The notes under the pieces are model-generated. The model made no database searches. It saw only the letters and a program-made list of their open reading frames with translations, and was not told the DNA's origin. Both the position numbers and the translations under genes were made by a program. This document shows positions 14,910 through 17,037 of a stretch of DNA of 17,037 bases, piece by piece. The first letter of the stretch is position 1; each line of letters begins with the position of its first letter. The DNA is from Candidatus Nanopelagicales bacterium. Its GTDB lineage: Bacteria > Actinomycetota > Actinomycetes > S36-B12. The stretch spans positions 1 through 17,037 of the forward strand of contig JAGYOB010000368.1 of NCBI GenBank assembly GCA_018399515.1, in the 5' to 3' direction.

Positions 14910-14926
14910 GCACGGTCTAACCGTGC
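14910..14926. terminator. Bidirectional hairpin between prfB and mutY
   Basis: GCACGGT (14910-14916) and ACCGTGC (14920-14926) form a perfect 7-bp stem. The 3-base loop, CTA, is the mutY stop codon (TAG on the minus strand). It lies 10 bases after the prfB stop and includes the last codons of mutY. It is likely a compact terminator for two convergent genes, with no T-tract. Confidence 0.55.
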
Positions 14927-15924
14927 GGTGAAGCGCTCGCCGGTAGTCCATAGCGGCCGCGCGGTAGGGGTTCAACCAGGCCGTCCGCGACGAGTGAATC
15001 CAGCGCCCGATCCCGCTGGACGGCATCCGGCCAAGACATCTCGATCCGGCGACCGGTGACGGGGCCGGCACAATCGCGCAATATCGCCAGGATGGCCCCG
15101 CGGGCTTGGCGATCGGAGCCGGTGTAGCGCGGTTGCCGGCGCGCTGCCTTTTCGGCCTCGGGGTATCCAGAGGCCCGCCACCGGCACCCTGCGGCGATCG
15201 GACACACCTCGCATCGCGGTGACCGCGCGGTGCATACCAGCGCGCCGAGTTCCATGATCGCTGCCATCCACGTGGCGCCATCGACACCGGTGGGAAGAAA
15301 CTCCAGCGCCCGTTCGCGTTCGCCCGCCGTGACCGATCCAGGTGGTCGGGCACGGCCGGCATCGTGGCGCGCGAGCACGCGTCGGACATTGGTGTCCAGT
15401 GCCAGGGCCGGGCGACCGAAGGCGAAGGCGATGACGGCCCCCGCGGTGTACTCACCGATTCCAGGCAGCGCTCGCAAGGACTCGATGTCGTCGGGAACGA
15501 CCCCGCCGTGGCGCTCGACGATAGCGGCGGCCGCGGCGTGCAGTCGCAGGGCTCGGCGCGGATAGCCCAGTCGTCCCCAGGCTCGAATCACCTGCGCTGG
15601 GCTGGCGGCGGCTAGGGCGGCCGGGGTCGGCCAGCGATCGATCCAGGCCCGCCAGACGGGCTCGACCCGGGCCACGGGGGTCTGCTGGAGCATGACCTCG
15701 CTGACCAGGACGCCCCAGGCCGAATGGGCGCTGGCCCGGGTCTCACCGGTTTGAGCCCGGGTCTCAGCAGTCTGAGAAGGTGAATTTCGCACCCGCCGAG
15801 ATGTCCGACTATCGGGCATTACGGGGCTTTTTCGCCAGGGAAGATCACGATAATTCCGGCGAAACCAGGACAAAAGCTCACCGGTCTGGGATCCGAGATC
15901 GGGGAGGTTGGGCTGGGGTGCCAC
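14917..15924 (-). CDS. mutY: A/G-specific adenine DNA glycosylase MutY with an inserted segment
   Basis: About 335 residues. It removes adenine mispaired with 8-oxoguanine or guanine in base-excision repair. Seen in order: LPWR at 28-31; the general-acid Glu76 in SEVMLQQT; the helix-hairpin-helix LPGIGEYTAGAV at 153-164; catalytic Asp177 in LALDTNVRRVLAR; and the 4Fe-4S ligands C231, C238, C241 and C247 (C-x6-C-x2-C-x5-C). The C-terminal 80 residues (SDRQARGAILAIL, RDRALDSLVADGLV) look like the short winged-helix end of actinobacterial MutY, not the NUDIX-like domain of E. coli. Between LPWR and the catalytic helix lies an extra run of about 30 Ser/Thr/Arg-rich residues with a repeated QTxETRA. 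I chose the GTG at 15924, with a CACCAT box 6 bases upstream, over an ATG at 15987 that would add 21 residues overlapping the divergent gene. Function is confident; the start is moderate. Confidence 0.92.
   Translation of the reverse strand: MAPQPNLPDLGSQTGELLSWFRRNYRDLPWRKSPVMPDSRTSRRVRNSPSQTAETRAQTGETRASAHSAWGVLVSEVMLQQTPVARVEPVWRAWIDRWPTPAALAAASPAQVIRAWGRLGYPRRALRLHAAAAAIVERHGGVVPDDIESLRALPGIGEYTAGAVIAFAFGRPALALDTNVRRVLARHDAGRARPPGSVTAGERERALEFLPTGVDGATWMAAIMELGALVCTARSPRCEVCPIAAGCRWRASGYPEAEKAARRQPRYTGSDRQARGAILAILRDCAGPVTGRRIEMSWPDAVQRDRALDSLVADGLVEPLPRGRYGLPASASPHG
15734..15775. repeat. Two 21-bp tandem repeats inside mutY
   Basis: Units 15734-15754 and 15755-15775 share GCCCGGGTCTCA and match at 18 of 21 positions. 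The period is a multiple of three, and each unit encodes seven residues (QTGETRA and QTAETRA) in the extra segment of MutY. Confidence 0.85.
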
Positions 15925-15930
15925 CCGATG

Positions 15931-15936
15931 ATGGTG
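15931..15936 (-). promoter_or_regulatory. Putative -10 of mutY
   Basis: CACCAT on the minus strand ends 6 bases before the GTG at 15924, a leaderless arrangement. It sits back to back with the promoter of the divergent gene at 15974. The match is weak. Confidence 0.25.
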
Positions 15937-15959
15937 ACACGCGATCGCAGCAGAGGCGA

Positions 15960-15965
15960 TACCGT
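15960..15965 (+). promoter_or_regulatory. Putative -10 of the gene at 15974
   Basis: TACCGT ends 8 bases before the GTG at 15974, implying a leaderless mRNA. A GTGACA at 15934-15939 resembles a -35, but its 20-base spacing is long. Confidence 0.3.
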
Positions 15966-15973
15966 GCTGCCCC

Positions 15974-16600
15974 GTGAGCACCGTCATCTGGCCCGTCGGG
16001 CCGCTGCCGCCAGGCGTGTACTGGCGCCGGCGGCTGGTGGTGCTTGGCGTGCTGTTCTTCGTGCTGTTCGCCATCTGGCTCGTGTTCTTGCGCGGCGGCG
16101 GCGACGGAGGAGATGTGGGGCCGACCCCGCAGCCTTCACCCACGGCAGAGCCGACGCCGCCTACACCGGCTCCGACGACCGCTTCGCCGGCCCCGTCCCC
16201 GACTCGAACCGACGACATGTGCTTGGACTCCGACATCCTGGTGGAGGCTTCGGCGGAGTTCCCGATTTATCCGGTGGGGTCGACGCCGACGTTGAGTCTC
16301 ATCATCACCAACATCGGGACGGTCGAATGTCGCCGCAACGTCGGTCCGGGGGCCAACGAACTGTGGCTTGAGCAAAACGGTGAGCGGCTGTGGGCTTCGG
16401 ATGACTGCAATCCCTCCCAGGCGTCGGACATCATCTCGCTGAAGCGAGGTGAGGAGTTCATCACCCAGTTGACCTGGGATGGCCGCACATCGGCAGTCGG
16501 ATGCCCCTCGGATCAGCCCCTCGTTGAGGCCGGTGAATATCAGGTGCTCGGTCGCAACTCCGAGGTCGTGAGCCTGCCCAGCGGTCTTCGACTGGAATAG
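15974..16600 (+). CDS. Membrane-anchored extracytoplasmic protein with a proline-rich linker, function unknown
   Basis: This 208-residue protein begins MSTVIWPVGPLPPGVYWRRR, with a membrane helix at about residues 21-39 (LVVLGVLFFVLFAIWLVFL). The basic residues before the helix and none after it predict that the rest lies outside the membrane. A Gly-rich turn leads to a Pro/Thr linker at about 49-79 (PTPQPSPTAEPTPPTPAP). A compact domain at about 80-208 has four cysteines (C83, C119, C145, C177), probably two disulfides, and a beta-rich pattern (TLSLIITNIGTVECRRNVG, ANELWLEQNGERLW, EFITQLTWDG) that looks immunoglobulin-like. I assign no enzyme or binding activity. It diverges from mutY. In M. 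tuberculosis a membrane-protein gene (Rv3587c) lies between disA and mutY, and this may be its counterpart, which is inference. The start follows a TACCGT box by 8 bases. Confidence 0.8.
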   Translation: MSTVIWPVGPLPPGVYWRRRLVVLGVLFFVLFAIWLVFLRGGGDGGDVGPTPQPSPTAEPTPPTPAPTTASPAPSPTRTDDMCLDSDILVEASAEFPIYPVGSTPTLSLIITNIGTVECRRNVGPGANELWLEQNGERLWASDDCNPSQASDIISLKRGEEFITQLTWDGRTSAVGCPSDQPLVEAGEYQVLGRNSEVVSLPSGLRLE

Positions 16601-16624
16601 GTCGATTGGGGTAGTCCGAGTTCG

Positions 16625-16662
16625 CGCACCGTTGCGCCCGAGTCTCGAGTGGCGAGGGTGCG
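16625..16662. terminator. Weak hairpin between two convergent genes
   Basis: CGCACC (16625-16630) pairs with GGTGCG (16657-16662), and CGCC (16635-16638) pairs with GGCG (16651-16654) inside it, with unpaired bases between. It lies in the 76-bp gap between the stops of the 15974 gene and radA. It is a low-strength terminator candidate for both strands. Confidence 0.3.
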
Positions 16663-16676
16663 TGTGCCGGTTCGCG

Positions 16677-17037
16677 TCAGTACCCCTGCAGGGCGATGCG
16701 GTCCAGGGAACCGAGCGCCAGGTTGATGTGATCGAGTTCGGTCACGACCTCCTGGCTGGGGCCGGAGTCCAATCGGGATCGGGATCCGGTGGGGACCAGG
16801 ATGCGGGTGAACCCCAGCCGCCGCGCTTCGTTCACCCTGGCCTGCAGGTGCTGCACGGGTCGGATGTCGCCGGATAGCGCCACTTCACCGATCGCCAGAA
16901 CGTGCCCGGGTACAGCGACATTGCGCAATGCCGAAGCTGTCGCCAGGCACACCGCGAGGTCGGCGGCAGGGTCGACGATGCGGGCACCGCCGACGGTGGC
17001 GACGAAAAGATCGCGAGATTCGATCTTCGTTTCGCTG
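16677..17037 (-). CDS. radA: DNA repair protein RadA (Sms), C-terminal part (runs off right edge)
   Basis: The last 119 residues of RadA; the N-terminal zinc finger and RecA-like ATPase lie beyond the window. What is seen is the Lon-protease-like C-terminal domain: DLFVATVGGARIVDPAADLA, then ALRNVAVPGHVLAIGEVALSG, DIRPVQHLQARVNEARRLGF and a final helix ELDHINLALGSLDRIALQGY. RadA is a DnaB-like helicase that drives branch migration during recombination and helps process stalled forks; the domain seen here is structural and DNA-interacting, not a protease. The stop is TGA at 16679-16677. In many actinobacteria disA follows radA; here the next gene is the convergent membrane protein. The assignment is confident from these conserved blocks. 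Confidence 0.92.
   Translation of the reverse strand, partial: SETKIESRDLFVATVGGARIVDPAADLAVCLATASALRNVAVPGHVLAIGEVALSGDIRPVQHLQARVNEARRLGFTRILVPTGSRSRLDSGPSQEVVTELDHINLALGSLDRIALQGY

Noticed and set aside
14730..15455. Minus-strand open frame of 241 codons overlapping the ends of prfB and mutY
   Set aside because: It is a different frame from mutY, Arg/Pro-rich with no motif, and overlaps two certain genes.
15925..16236. Longer mutY start up to 16236
   Set aside because: The added residues are Gly/Pro/Ser-rich antisense to the linker and membrane helix of the divergent gene and are absent from MutY proteins.
1..17037. Mobile elements, CRISPR arrays, tRNA/rRNA genes or riboswitches
   Set aside because: I saw no transposase, integrase, terminal repeats, regularly spaced repeats or tRNA-like cloverleaf. 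The only tandem repeat is the two-unit one in mutY.

Overview
The window is chromosomal DNA from a high-GC actinobacterium. The signs are G/C-rich third codon positions, many GTG starts, GTGA overlaps between genes, several apparently leaderless genes (a TANNNT-like -10 six to eight bases before a GTG), a 1,629-residue NAD-type glutamate dehydrogenase, a wax ester synthase/diacylglycerol acyltransferase, an actinobacterial-type tad pilus operon, and a mutY/radA neighbourhood. The genus cannot be fixed from this sequence alone.

Layout. (1) 1-409, minus strand: the N-terminal part of an unrecognised acidic protein, running off the left edge and sharing a short divergent promoter region with the next gene. 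(2) 483-8531, plus strand: a HAD-like hydrolase, a WS/DGAT acyltransferase, a patatin-like lipase and the large NAD-glutamate dehydrogenase. The last three are packed closely (5 and 13 bp gaps) and look co-transcribed. Together they suggest storage-lipid synthesis and turnover linked to glutamate catabolism. A hairpin at 8563-8585 probably ends this unit. (3) 8586-8702: a non-coding leader with a perfect TTATCCACA DnaA-box match. (4) 8703-13322, plus strand: a compact tad operon encoding a TadA/CpaF ATPase, TadB and TadC platform proteins, a 61-residue pilin-like protein, two TadE-like pseudopilins and a TadG-like protein. Five of its six junctions are 4-bp GTGA overlaps. The exception is the pilin-like gene, which has its own leader, hairpin and strong Shine-Dalgarno. 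No TadZ/CpaE and no prepilin peptidase is present here. (5) 13364-14900, plus strand: a small unknown protein and prfB (release factor 2). (6) 14917-15924, minus strand: mutY with an unusual insertion, convergent with prfB across a hairpin whose loop is the mutY stop codon. (7) 15974-16600, plus strand: a membrane-anchored, proline-linked extracytoplasmic protein, divergent from mutY. (8) 16677-17037, minus strand: the C-terminal end of radA, running off the right edge.

Most of this is ordinary chromosomal housekeeping. I found no phage, transposon, CRISPR, tRNA or rRNA, and nothing I would call a new system. The best leads are the atypical pilin-like protein of the tad operon with its intercistronic hairpin, the repeat-bearing MutY insertion, the degenerate WS/DGAT active-site motif, the DnaA-box match before the tad operon, and the absence of expected neighbours (disA next to radA, ftsEX after prfB).
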